From NCBI GenBank assembly GCA_036365145.1, contig JAEOAD010000052.1:12151501-12215500 (forward strand): a stretch of 64,000 nt of DNA, given 5' to 3'. The position numbers were made by a program, and so were the translations under genes. Under the pieces are notes generated by a model, which did no database searches, was not told where the DNA came from, and saw nothing but the letters and a program-made list of their open reading frames with translations. Below, one piece after another: positions 56,213-64,000 of the stretch (the stretch's first letter is position 1; each line of letters opens with the position of its first letter). This DNA comes from Orientallactaga sibirica (Eukaryota > Chordata > Mammalia > Rodentia > Dipodidae).

Positions 56213-56640
56213 GCAACATGCAAAATAGAACTGTAATGTCTTTTCAAAATGAAAAAGAAAGTGGGTCACTAAGTCATTTCCTGGTTGAGATCACCATAGC
56301 AATACCAGTGCTGGAGTCAGGTCAGTCAGAACGCAAGCTCTGCCCCCAACTGTCCCCTGCCCCAGCCCCACATGAGTGTCACTCCCACCTGCAAGGCCTA
56401 GGTTTCTCTCACATCAGGCACTGAGGCACCCTATTCTTCCCCACTGGGAGGGTGTCAGAGGAGGCCTACCAGACAGGAAGGAAATATTTTCACTGATGCC
56501 CAAAAAGCAGTGAGAAAGCTGAGTAGGGCCAGTTATGAGACAGGTCCTATCAGTAAAGCCCAGCAGCCTAGAGAGACTGAACCACATGCCCAGCAGCGTG
56601 AGCAGTCCCACACTCTGTGTCAATGACCACTTCCTTTAAA
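56213..56640. other. Unique intronic sequence
   Basis: Nothing recognised. Confidence 0.5.
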
Positions 56641-57420
56641 GCACAAAGTAACATGGATTACAGCAAATTAAATGGAGAATTTGAATAACCCTGTGACTAC
56701 TGAAGAAATTAAACTCCTATCTATAAAGCTTCTGAAAAAGAAATCTTCTGGCCAAGAGAATTCTATCAAATGTCTCAAAAACATTAAATCAATTTTGTGA
56801 AATGTCGCCTGGAAAACAGATGAACTGGGAGCACTTTTCCATTCATTTCATCAAGCTAGTATCAGCTTGATACAGAAACTGGAAAAACAGCACAAAACAA
56901 GTATAACACAGACACAAACGTTCATCAAAAAGAACTAGAAAAAGAGGGCTAGAGAGATTGCTTAATAGTTAAGGTGCTTGCCTGTAAAGCCTAAGAGCCC
57001 ATGTTCAACTCCCCAGGTCCCACAGAAGCTAGCCACACAAGGTGATACATGTGCAAGGTCACACATATGCACAAAGTGGCACACACATCTGGAGTTCAAG
57101 TACAGTGGCTAGAGGCCCTGATGCACCATTCTTCCTCCCTCCCTCCCTCCCTCCCTCCTCCTCCTCCTCCTCCTCCTCCTCCTCCTCCTCCTCCTCCTCC
57201 TTCTTCTTCTTCCCCCCTCGTTTGCTCTCACTCAAAAAAAAAAAAAAAACTCAACAATATTAAAACAGTTTTAATCCAAGAGGTAATGCTGGTTCAATGT
57301 TCAGCACTCAATCCACAATCCAAAGAAAAGCAAAACTGTCACCTGATCATACTAATCATACCAGCAGACAAACAAAACGCTTTTCACATAATCTACTACC
57401 TAATGTTTATCTGATGTTTA
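56641..57420 (+). mobile_element. Ancient L1 ORF2 relic, split by a SINE
   Basis: GGCCAAGAGAATTCTATCAA, then AGCTTGATACAGAAACTGG, then (after the SINE) AATGCTGGTTCAATGTTCAGC follow L1 ORF2 finger-to-palm order. Many stops. Confidence 0.65.
56946..57248 (+). mobile_element. tRNA-derived SINE, long subtype, with (CCT)n
   Basis: Head GGGCTAGAGAGATTGCTTAATAG; internal duplication CACAAGGTGATACATGTGC then GCACAAAGTGGCACAC. The CT tract is expanded to (TCCC)n-(CTC)n at 57133-57205. Confidence 0.88.
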
Positions 57421-57594
57421 TCTTGCCTGCCAGCTTGACTGCAGTGAAAAGCACCTACGCCTCTGTGTCTGCGAGAACACTGCCAGAAAGGATTGACCAT
57501 GGCAGGAGATGGGGCAGGGAGACCTGTCCTGGACAGAGGACTGACCACAGACCGGAGATGAGGCAGGGAGGGCTAGGGCCCCACAGGCTGGGAA

Positions 57595-57910
57595 AAGGTG
57601 TTGCAGTTGCTTTCTCATTGCTGGACAAATACCCGACCAGAAACAGCTTATGGAGGAAAGGGTTTATTTCAGGCTTATAAATTCTAGGGAACACCATCCA
57701 CGGTAGAAGAAAGTGGCTTCCTTCCAGAGATCCAAGCTGAGAGGCATCACCAAACGGCAAGCAAAAACTAAGCTCCGAACACCGCTAGAGCTGGATTACA
57801 AGGTCTATCCCCAGGACACCTCCTCCAGCAGGCTGTTGGAGACTCAAGTTGAAAACTTAATCAAAAATACCTCTGATTATGGGAACTACACACTCACATT
57901 CAAACCATGA
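57595..57910 (+). mobile_element. Medium-reiteration rodent repeat, copy 2 of 3
   Basis: GTTGCTTTCTCATTGCTGGAC…GAGGAAAGGGTTTATTTCAGG…TGGGAACTACACACTCACATT; related to 47165-47425 and 63030-63395. Confidence 0.6.
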
Positions 57911-57927
57911 CAGGAAGAAAGAGCCTG

Positions 57928-58070
57928 AAGTGGTCATGCCAGCCTTGAATCCCAGCACCCAGAAGGCTGAGGTAGAGGATTGCTGAGGTCAAGGCCAGCC
58001 TGGGGCTACAGGGTGAGTTCCGGGTCAGCCTGGGTTAGAGTGAGGGCCTACCTCAAAGAAAGCAAACAAA
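57928..58070 (+). mobile_element. Old B1 SINE
   Basis: GTGGTCATGCCAGCCTTGAATCCCAGCACCC…GGTTAGAGTGAGGGCCTACC. Confidence 0.8.
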
Positions 58071-58248
58071 CGAGGGGGACCCACACGAATGCCCTCTGCC
58101 TCCTTCCTCACTGCCATGAGTTGACCAGCTCTGCTCTCTCAACCCCTTCCATCATGACGGCTGCCTTGCCACAGGCCCACAAACACCAATCACACTACAT
58201 GGGCTGAAACCAGAGGCCACGGAAAATCCTTCTTCCCTTTAGTTTCTG

Positions 58249-58427
58249 GGTTTTTTTTTTTTTTTTGTTTTTTTGTTTTTTTGGCTTTTTCAAGGTAGGG
58301 TTTCACTCTAGCCCAGGCTGACCTGGAATTCACTATGTAGTCTCAGGGTGGCCTTGAACTCATGGCAATCTTCCTACCTCTGCCTCCTGAGTGCTGGGAT
58401 TAAAGGCATGTGCCACCACACCCAGTT
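58249..58427 (-). mobile_element. B1 SINE
   Basis: T-rich tail 58250-58281, then the full reverse body ending CACCACACCCAG. Confidence 0.92.
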
Positions 58428-59462
58428 CTGTTGGGTATTTTTGTCAGTGACAAAAATCAGGCAGAAAGTCTGATTAACATATCTACTCATTAAAAAAAAA
58501 AACATTCAGAAAATGCAAAAGGAACTTCTGAGAAACTACACAATAAACATTTGTAAACAGCCTCTTGCAAATAGCACCCCATTCAGTGATCAAAGACCAA
58601 ATGCATGCTGAACCCTGTATTATCAGGAACACAGTAAGCAGGACTAACCCTGTGCTTCAACAAAGCACTGGAAGTCGGCAGCACAAGGCAAGTACAGGAA
58701 CTACCCAGAAAAGCAGCAAGTACAATAACGTCACCATCTGCAGATGGCTACACAGAAAATCCCAAGAAATCTATCTCCTGGACCTCCTAAAACTAAATGA
58801 ATTATAGATATGGAATACTTCAAAACCAGCTGTTTTACCATGAAAAAAACAACATAAAGTATGTGAGAAAAGTTTTGCAAATCCTATCTGTAAGGGATTC
58901 ATACCTAGAGCACCATATAAAAAGAACTCCTGCCATTCAATAACTCAACGGAAAATGGGCCAGCTCTGTGAATAACATCACCAAGGAACATGCACACATG
59001 CACACATGCACACAAAAGCATGACCATCATGATCTGCCATCAGGAAACTACGAGACAAACCACAATGAGACATCACCTCATTCCCACCACACTGATGTCA
59101 CTTCTCCAGGAAGGCTCTATAATTGTACCAAGTGCCAGTGAGAAGACAGGGGAACTTGCCACAAGGCTGGTGAGACAATAAAATCACATAACCACTTTGG
59201 AACAGCCTGGCTCCTCAAAAGGTTAAAAAGCCAACAATCTCATTCCTATGTAGATACACAAGATAAAAACAAACAACAAAAAAGCAAAAAATAAAAGGAA
59301 AACAAGAAAAACCATAAGCCTACATAAAACTTGTAGATAAATATTCACTTATTCTTGTATGAGTAGAAACAATTCAAAAGCTCAGCAGTGGATAAATGGA
59401 GAAATAAAATGTAGGATAGCCATACAACAGATTCCTTGGCCATAAAGAGAATTAAGTACTGC

Positions 59463-59619
59463 TGCCAGGCTTGGTGGCACACAGCTTTAATCCCAGTGCT
59501 TAGGAGGCAGAGGTAGGAGGATCATCATGAGTTTGAGGCCACCCTGAGACTACATAGTGAATTCCAGGCCAGCATGGACTAGAGCCAGATCCTACCTCCA
59601 AACACCCCCCCCCCAAAAA
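59463..59619 (+). mobile_element. B1 SINE inside the old L1
   Basis: AATTAAGTACTG on the left and AACTAAGTACTG on the right. Confidence 0.92.
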
Positions 59620-59701
59620 GAACTAAGTACTGTTATACCATGTGGATGAACCTTGGAAAGATTATGCCTAGTTAATGAGGTCAGTTAAGAAAAATCATAC
59701 A

Positions 59702-59817
59702 AAGCCAGGTACGATGGCTCAGGTCTATACTGCTAGCATTTGGAAGGCTAAGGCAGTAGGATTACAATGAGTTCTAGGCTAATCTGGGCTACAGAGTTAA
59801 AATCTATCTTAAAAGAA
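59702..59817 (+). mobile_element. Old B1 SINE inside the L1
   Basis: GCCAGGTACGATGGCTCAGG…AATCTGGGCTACAGAGTTA; diverged. Confidence 0.75.
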
Positions 59818-59910
59818 ATGAAGATACTAATGATTGCATTTATATGAAATATTTAGAATACTCCGATGTAGAGCAAAAAGTAGATTAGGTGCCTAGGGAA
59901 AAGGAAAGTT

Positions 59911-59983
59911 GGAAGGAAGGAAGGAAGGAAGGAAGGAAGGAAGGAAGGAAGGGAGGGAGGGAGGGAGGGAGGGAGGGAGGGAG
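59911..59983. repeat. (GGAA)n(GGGA)n microsatellite
   Basis: Nine or more GGAA units followed by about eight GGGA units; all purine on the plus strand. Confidence 0.95.
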
Positions 59984-60130
59984 GAAGGAGAAAGGGTCAC
60001 TACTATTGGACATGGGGTCTCTTAAGGGGTGAGAGCAATGTTTTAAAATGAATTGTGGTAACAGCTGTACAACTGACTGTCAGAACCCCTGCTGACTACT
60101 CTGTACAAACTGCCTAACTCTGATAGTCTC

Positions 60131-60288
60131 GAGGCTGCTGAACACGGTGCCACACACCTAGAATCCCTGCACTCAGGAGGTGCAGACAAGTAGCATTAGG
60201 AGTTCAAGGCCAGCCTGGGGTATATAGTGAATTCTAAGGCAGCCTGAGCTACAGTGAGGCCTTGTGTCAAAAACAAACAAACAAACAG
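60131..60288 (+). mobile_element. B1 SINE, diverged
   Basis: CACGGTGCCACACACCTAGAATCCCTGCAC…(CAAA)n tail. Confidence 0.85.
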
Positions 60289-60503
60289 GGCTGGAGAGAT
60301 GGCACAGGGGTTAAGGCGCTTGCCTGCGAAGCCTAATGACCCAGGTTCGATTCTCCAGGTCTCACATAAGCCAGATGCACATGGTAGCACATGCATCTGG
60401 AGTTTGTTTGCAGTGGCTAGAGGCCCTGGCGTGCCCATTCTCACACTCTCTCTCCCCCTCTCTCTGTCTCTAATAAATAAATAATAAAAATTTTAAAAAG
60501 AAT
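60289..60503 (+). mobile_element. tRNA-derived SINE behind a B1
   Basis: GGGCTGGAGAGATGGCACAGG…CAGGTTCGATTCTCC…AATAAATAAATAATAA; inserted in the B1 tail. Confidence 0.92.
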
Positions 60504-60638
60504 TGTTAAAAAAAATACATCTGGACTTCAGGAGACAAACCAACCTTGAAAATGAAGACCAGCAGCCACTTGTGCTGTGTTCTCCACCGTGAGTTTCTGC
60601 AGGGCAAAGGCCTCGCTGTAAGACCTGGTATTTTAGCA

Positions 60639-60652
60639 CTACTAGAGGGCAA
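60639..60652 (+). promoter_or_regulatory. CTCF-like core
   Basis: CTACTAGAGGGCAA matches CCASYAGRKGGCRS at 12 of 14 positions. Motif only. Confidence 0.3.
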
Positions 60653-60931
60653 CACTTCCAGACAACCTTCCTCAGGTCTTCAGCAGCTCGGGCAATGACA
60701 ATGTCTGACAAATAGGACCAGACAGAATTAAACAGCTCTGCACAGCAGAAGAAACAGTAAAGAGATTCAATTCTACAACTGGGAGGAAAATACCTACCAA
60801 ATCTTCATCTGATAGGAAATTAATATCCAGGATGTAGAGACAATTTAAAAAACTAAACACTAAAAGAATAAATAATCCAATCAATAAATGATTAAAAGAA
60901 TTAAACAAACATTTTTCAAAAGGAGAAGTAT

Positions 60932-61176
60932 AGGGCTGGAGAGATGGCTTAGCGGTTAAGGCGCCTGCCTCCTAAGCCTAAGAACACTGGTTCCAATCTC
61001 CAGGTCCCTATGTTTAGCCAGATGCAAAGTGACGCAAGGGTGCAATGCCGCATTTGACCACAAGGGGGCGCACACATCTAGATTTCATTCACAGCAGCTG
61101 AGAGACTGCTGGCGCGCCATCTCTGTCTTCCTCTCCCTCTCTGTCTCTCTCTCTGTGTCTCTCTCCAAAAAAAAAA
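60932..61176 (+). mobile_element. tRNA-derived SINE, subtype with internal insertion
   Basis: Same inserted segment as 53716-53958 (AAAGTGACGCAAGGGTGCAA…TTGACCACAAGGGGGCGC). GAAGTATA flanks both sides. Confidence 0.92.
61058..61071 (+). promoter_or_regulatory. CTCF-like core in SINE subtype
   Basis: CCACAAGGGGGCGC fits CCASYAGRKGGCRS at 13 of 14 positions and keeps the CpG. Confidence 0.45.
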
Positions 61177-61407
61177 AAAGAAGTATAAATCACAAATGTA
61201 TGAGAAAATGTTTATCTTTAGGCTTCAAGGAAATGCAAATCAAAATTACTTTTGAGATTTCATCTCAGCCCAGGCAGAACCCATTGTCATCAAGGAAATA
61301 AAAAGCAGGAAACGCTAGTTAGCATGAGGGAGGAAGGTCAGAGCTGGTGGTAAGAATGTAGATTCCTACTGAAATCGGTACATGGATGCTTCACAACAAA
61401 GCTACAA

Positions 61408-61553
61408 GGCACAGTGGCGCACGCCTTTAATCCCAGCACTTGGAGGCAGAGACAGGAGGATCTCTGAGACTTTGAGGCCATCCTGAGACTACACAGTGAA
61501 TTCCAGGTCAGCCTGGACTAGAGTGAGACCTCACCTCGAAAAAGAAACAAAAA
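61408..61553 (+). mobile_element. B1 SINE
   Basis: GGCACAGTGGCGCACGCC…GAGACCTCACCTCGAAAAAG; CTACAA on both sides. Confidence 0.9.
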
Positions 61554-61677
61554 ACTACAACTCGCACAACCATAAGACCAGCTATACACACCCAGATATC
61601 TATTCAAAGGGACTTTACAGTCAGCACAGTAGAAAACTCCAAGTCCGCACTCATCATGGAGGATTCTCAACAGCAAG

Positions 61678-61816
61678 AATGGACGCAGCCACTGAGATGA
61701 ACTCCAGAGGCACGAGGCACTATGGCACCGGCTTTCAGTGGGTACTAGGAAGCTGAGCTTGGGCCAATAGGTTTTGCAAAAAAGTGTCTTTAACCACTGA
61801 GCCACGTTCCCAGCCA
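61678..61816 (-). mobile_element. tRNA-derived SINE, worn
   Basis: GAACTCCAGAGGCACGAGGC…TCTTTAACCACTGAGCCACG; half-length reverse copy. Confidence 0.75.
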
Positions 61817-61836
61817 CCCCCTCCCCCACACACCCC

Positions 61837-61920
61837 TTTTTTCATACAGCTCAGGCAGGTCTCTTAACTCCTCATCCTCCTGCCTCTATCTCCCAAGTGT
61901 CCACCTTGCCATTATGTTTG
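61837..61920 (-). mobile_element. B1-like fragment
   Basis: CAGCTCAGGCAGGTCTCTTAAC…CCTCCTGCCTCTATCTCCCAAGTG. Confidence 0.55.
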
Positions 61921-62155
61921 TATACCTATTTTAACTCAGTGTAAACTTAAAATATACTGTACTTTGGTAGCTTTAAATGTCAGGGTTTATTTGAATAAGA
62001 ATGGGCTATACTACAAGTTCTGTCTATTTCTCAATGCCCATGCAGAACGTGCCCTCCTGGAGCTGCTTTGGGAAAAAATTTTTTCTGTGACATGGGCTTT
62101 TAAAATGGGACATCCTTTTTGCCCTGGTCATGTGATAAAGTAATTGTTTTTACAT

Positions 62156-62339
62156 TTTATTTACTTGTTTGTTTGGGGAGAGAGAGAGAATAGGCATGCC
62201 AGGGCCTCCAGCCACTGCAAACAAACTCCAGATGCATGCACCCCTCATGCATCTGGCTTAAGTGGGTCCTGGAGAATCAAACCAGGATCCTTTGGCTTTG
62301 CAGGCAAATGCCTTAACCACTAAGCCATCTCTCCAGCCC
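62156..62339 (-). mobile_element. tRNA-derived SINE
   Basis: TGTTTTTACATT flanks both ends; complete reverse copy. Confidence 0.92.
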
Positions 62340-62439
62340 TGTTTTTACATTCTTTTAATAGTCTTGCATGCTTCATTATCTCGTTTTGAAATTTAGTAAA
62401 AGGATATTGCCAGATTCTTCCTGCTTTTTGGAATAGTTT

Positions 62440-62530
62440 CTGTATGTAGCCCAGGCTGGCCTTGAGCCCAGGATCTTTGGCTTCAGCCTCTGGAGGCCTG
62501 AGATTGCAGATGTGAGTCACCACACATACC
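62440..62530 (-). mobile_element. Old B1 fragment
   Basis: TGTAGCCCAGGCTGGCCTTGA…GAGATTGCAGATGTGAGTC. Confidence 0.65.
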
Positions 62531-63029
62531 TAAATTGTTCACTAAAGCCAGATGATTAAAGGAAGAATCTGTTTTGTTCTCTGTAAGTGGAAGAGGAAAA
62601 GAGAAACAGGATTGAAATAATCTACAGTAGTCCAGGCAGTGCCAGAGGGACTTGGGTTGTAAACGGTATTTATGGTAGTAATGAATGCAGAACAATTTAG
62701 CTTCTGTTTCTTCAGAGAACAAATATACTAGAAGTCAGATTTAATCAAGACTGAATCTTCTCATTGTTGCTGTGAGAAACATTCTTGTCTGAAGGGAGTG
62801 ATCTTCAGGGAGTCAAGTCTGCATCGGATAGAACTGTTCCAAGGCTGTACTTAGATCTTTTTTAATCTACAATTTCTTTAAGTTTCAAAACTAGAGGTCT
62901 TATATTCTTATTTTGAATTAAGGACTCTAAAATAGCATCTGATTTTCTCTTTTACAATTATTCTCCAGACTTCTCAAGGGCTTCCACTTTGCACACATTT
63001 TAGCTCTTTACAGCACGTCTGGGAGATGG
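62531..63029. other. Unique intronic sequence
   Basis: Nothing recognised. Confidence 0.5.
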
Positions 63030-63395
63030 TGTAGTAGTCAACTTCTTCTTGCTGGGACAAAATAACCACAAGCAGCAGTTTAGGGAAGGACAGGGCTTAC
63101 AGTTCCAGAGGGTGGAATCCATCGTGGCAGAAAAAGCCTAGCAGGAGCAGGACGCCAGCTCATGCCATGGGTCAGCAGAGAGGAAGCAGAGACAGAGGCT
63201 GAAGCGCACAGCCGGCTTTCTTCTTTGGATGTGGTCCAGGAGCCCAGCCAAGGGATGGTGCTGCTCACAGTTAGTGGGGCCTCCCACCTCACTAATCTAA
63301 TCTAGAAAATCCCTCATAGACATAACCAGCAATTTGTTTCCTTGGTGATTCTATCCTGTCAAAATTGACAGCCAGAGATTAACCATCACAAATGT
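63030..63395 (+). mobile_element. Medium-reiteration rodent repeat, copy 3 of 3, longest
   Basis: CAACTTCTTCTTGCTGGGAC…TCCAGAGGGTGGAATCC…TTGACAGCCAGAGATTAACC. It is the most complete of the three related copies, and its end (ATCCTGTCAAAATTGACAG) contains a short inverted repeat. Confidence 0.65.
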
Positions 63396-63571
63396 TTCCT
63401 ATGGCTGTTTATACTTGTTACAAATATGACAGTTGTAAACAAGAGAAATTGGTTCTCTCCGAGTTCTGGAGACAGTTCTGAAAGCAGTGCAGGTCAGCCC
63501 AGAGGAAGGGCAGCATGAGCGTCATGCCACCCTGGGAGGCTCCAAGGAGCTCACTCATGGCTTTTGAGACT

Positions 63572-63754
63572 TGGCGCGCCAGGGCCTCAGCCACTGCCAT
63601 CAAACTCCAGACATCTGTGCCATCTAGTGGGCACGTGTGACCTTGTGCTTGCCTCACCTTTGTGCATCTGGTTTATGTGGGATCTGGAGAGGCGAACTTG
63701 GGATCTTAGACTTCACAGGCAAGTGCCTTAGCCACTAAGCCATCTCCACAGCCC
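63572..63754 (-). mobile_element. tRNA-derived SINE, long subtype
   Basis: CTCATGGCTTTT flanks both ends. Reverse copy with the internal duplication (GGGCACGTGTGACCTTGTGC…CTTTGTGCATCTGG). The tail side is truncated. Confidence 0.9.
63617..63630 (-). promoter_or_regulatory. CTCF core motif, perfect consensus, in a SINE
   Basis: On the minus strand CCACTAGATGGCAC fits all 14 positions of CCASYAGRKGGCRS. It arose inside the long-subtype SINE, where sister copies have only partial matches. Confidence 0.5.
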
Positions 63755-63908
63755 ATGCTCATGGCTTTTTACAGCTTGTATGTAGTGACCACTGGCTTTC
63801 CATACCTTACAGGTGTCACACCCCAACCACTGCCTCTATGGTCACATCTCGTTTCTCTCAGCATAAATTTCCCTTTGCTTTCTTGTTTTCAAAAATATTT
63901 TATTTTCA

Positions 63909-64000
63909 GGCAGGCATGGCAGTGCACACCTTTAATCCCAACACTTGGGAAGCAGGGTTAGGAGGATCGCTGTGAGTTCAAGGCCAGCCTGAGACTCCAT
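63909..64000 (+). mobile_element. B1 SINE, cut by the window edge
   Basis: GGCAGGCATGGCAGTGCACACC…CAGCCTGAGACTCCAT. Confidence 0.9.

Larger units (their letters stand above)
58480..60110 (+). mobile_element. Ancient L1 3' part, broken by two B1s and a GGAA array
   Basis: Blocks in order are AATCCCAAGAAATCTATCTC, CTGCCATTCAATAACTCAAC, AACCACAATGAGACATCACC, CACTTTGGAACAGCCTGGC, TGGATGAACCTTGGAAAG and GAATTGTGGTAACAGC. They match the ORF2 C-terminal end and 3' UTR of old mammalian L1, and the order fits the relic at 56641-57420 being its upstream part. Confidence 0.75.
60510..61680 (+). mobile_element. L1 ORF2 C-terminal relic, split by SINE and B1
   Basis: GATAGGAAATTAATATCCAGG, then AGGAAATGCAAATCAAAATTAC, then GAATGTAGATTCCTACTG, then ACCCAGATATCTATTC. 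Same region of L1 as 58.8-59.4 kb, but a separate, more rodent-like copy. Confidence 0.7.

Noticed and set aside
57049..57414. Poly-proline frame
   Set aside because: Product of the (CCT)n tract inside a SINE.

Overview
The window looks like a nuclear intron-rich stretch from a rodent. The evidence is a dense load of B1 (7SL-derived), ID and B4 (ID-B1 composite) SINEs plus rodent L1. The B1 consensus (…GGAGGATCGCCATGAGTTCG…, …GAGACCCTACCTCGA…) and a very abundant tRNA-derived SINE (…GGCTGGAGAGATGGCTTAG…CCAGATGCACAAGGTGGCAC…AAATAAATAAATAAA) are not the mouse/rat forms. I infer a jerboa-like (dipodoid) species; that is inference, not proof.

Only one gene is recognised: LCLAT1 (lysocardiolipin acyltransferase 1), on the minus strand. 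Two coding exons are visible. The first (14179-14347) carries the usual start codon and the first membrane segment. The second (5556-5754) carries the NHx4D acyltransferase motif. Both have correct AG/GT splice borders and their phases match across an intron of about 8.4 kb. The remaining coding exons should lie left of position 1. The 49.6 kb to the right of 14347 has no CpG island or other recognised exon and is probably a 5' intron of the same gene.

Layout: 1-405 is a 52-bp minisatellite; 415-3612 holds MaLR-like LTRs. A plus-strand L1 with a decayed reverse transcriptase fills 6050-10430 inside the LCLAT1 intron. From 10.4 to 28 kb there are scattered SINEs in otherwise unique AT-rich sequence. 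At 28.2-28.64 kb there is a 78-bp minisatellite, and at 30.3-32.1 kb a plus-strand L1 3' end sits inside an older minus-strand L1. From 32 to 48 kb there are ancient MIR/L2 relics, SINEs, an ERV-type LTR and long microsatellites. 49.1-50.4 kb is almost solid transposon. 56.6-61.7 kb is old L1 broken by SINEs.

I found no evidence of an undescribed multi-gene system. The most useful leads are: CTCF-like core motifs in the tRNA-derived SINE family, with stronger versions in an insertion-bearing subtype; two coding-like but broken frames (30.05-30.28 kb minus, 54.43-54.97 kb plus) that known repeats do not explain; and several nested insertions whose order can be read directly. Boundaries of repeats were set by eye and may be off by 5-20 bases; names of LTR and medium-reiteration families are tentative.
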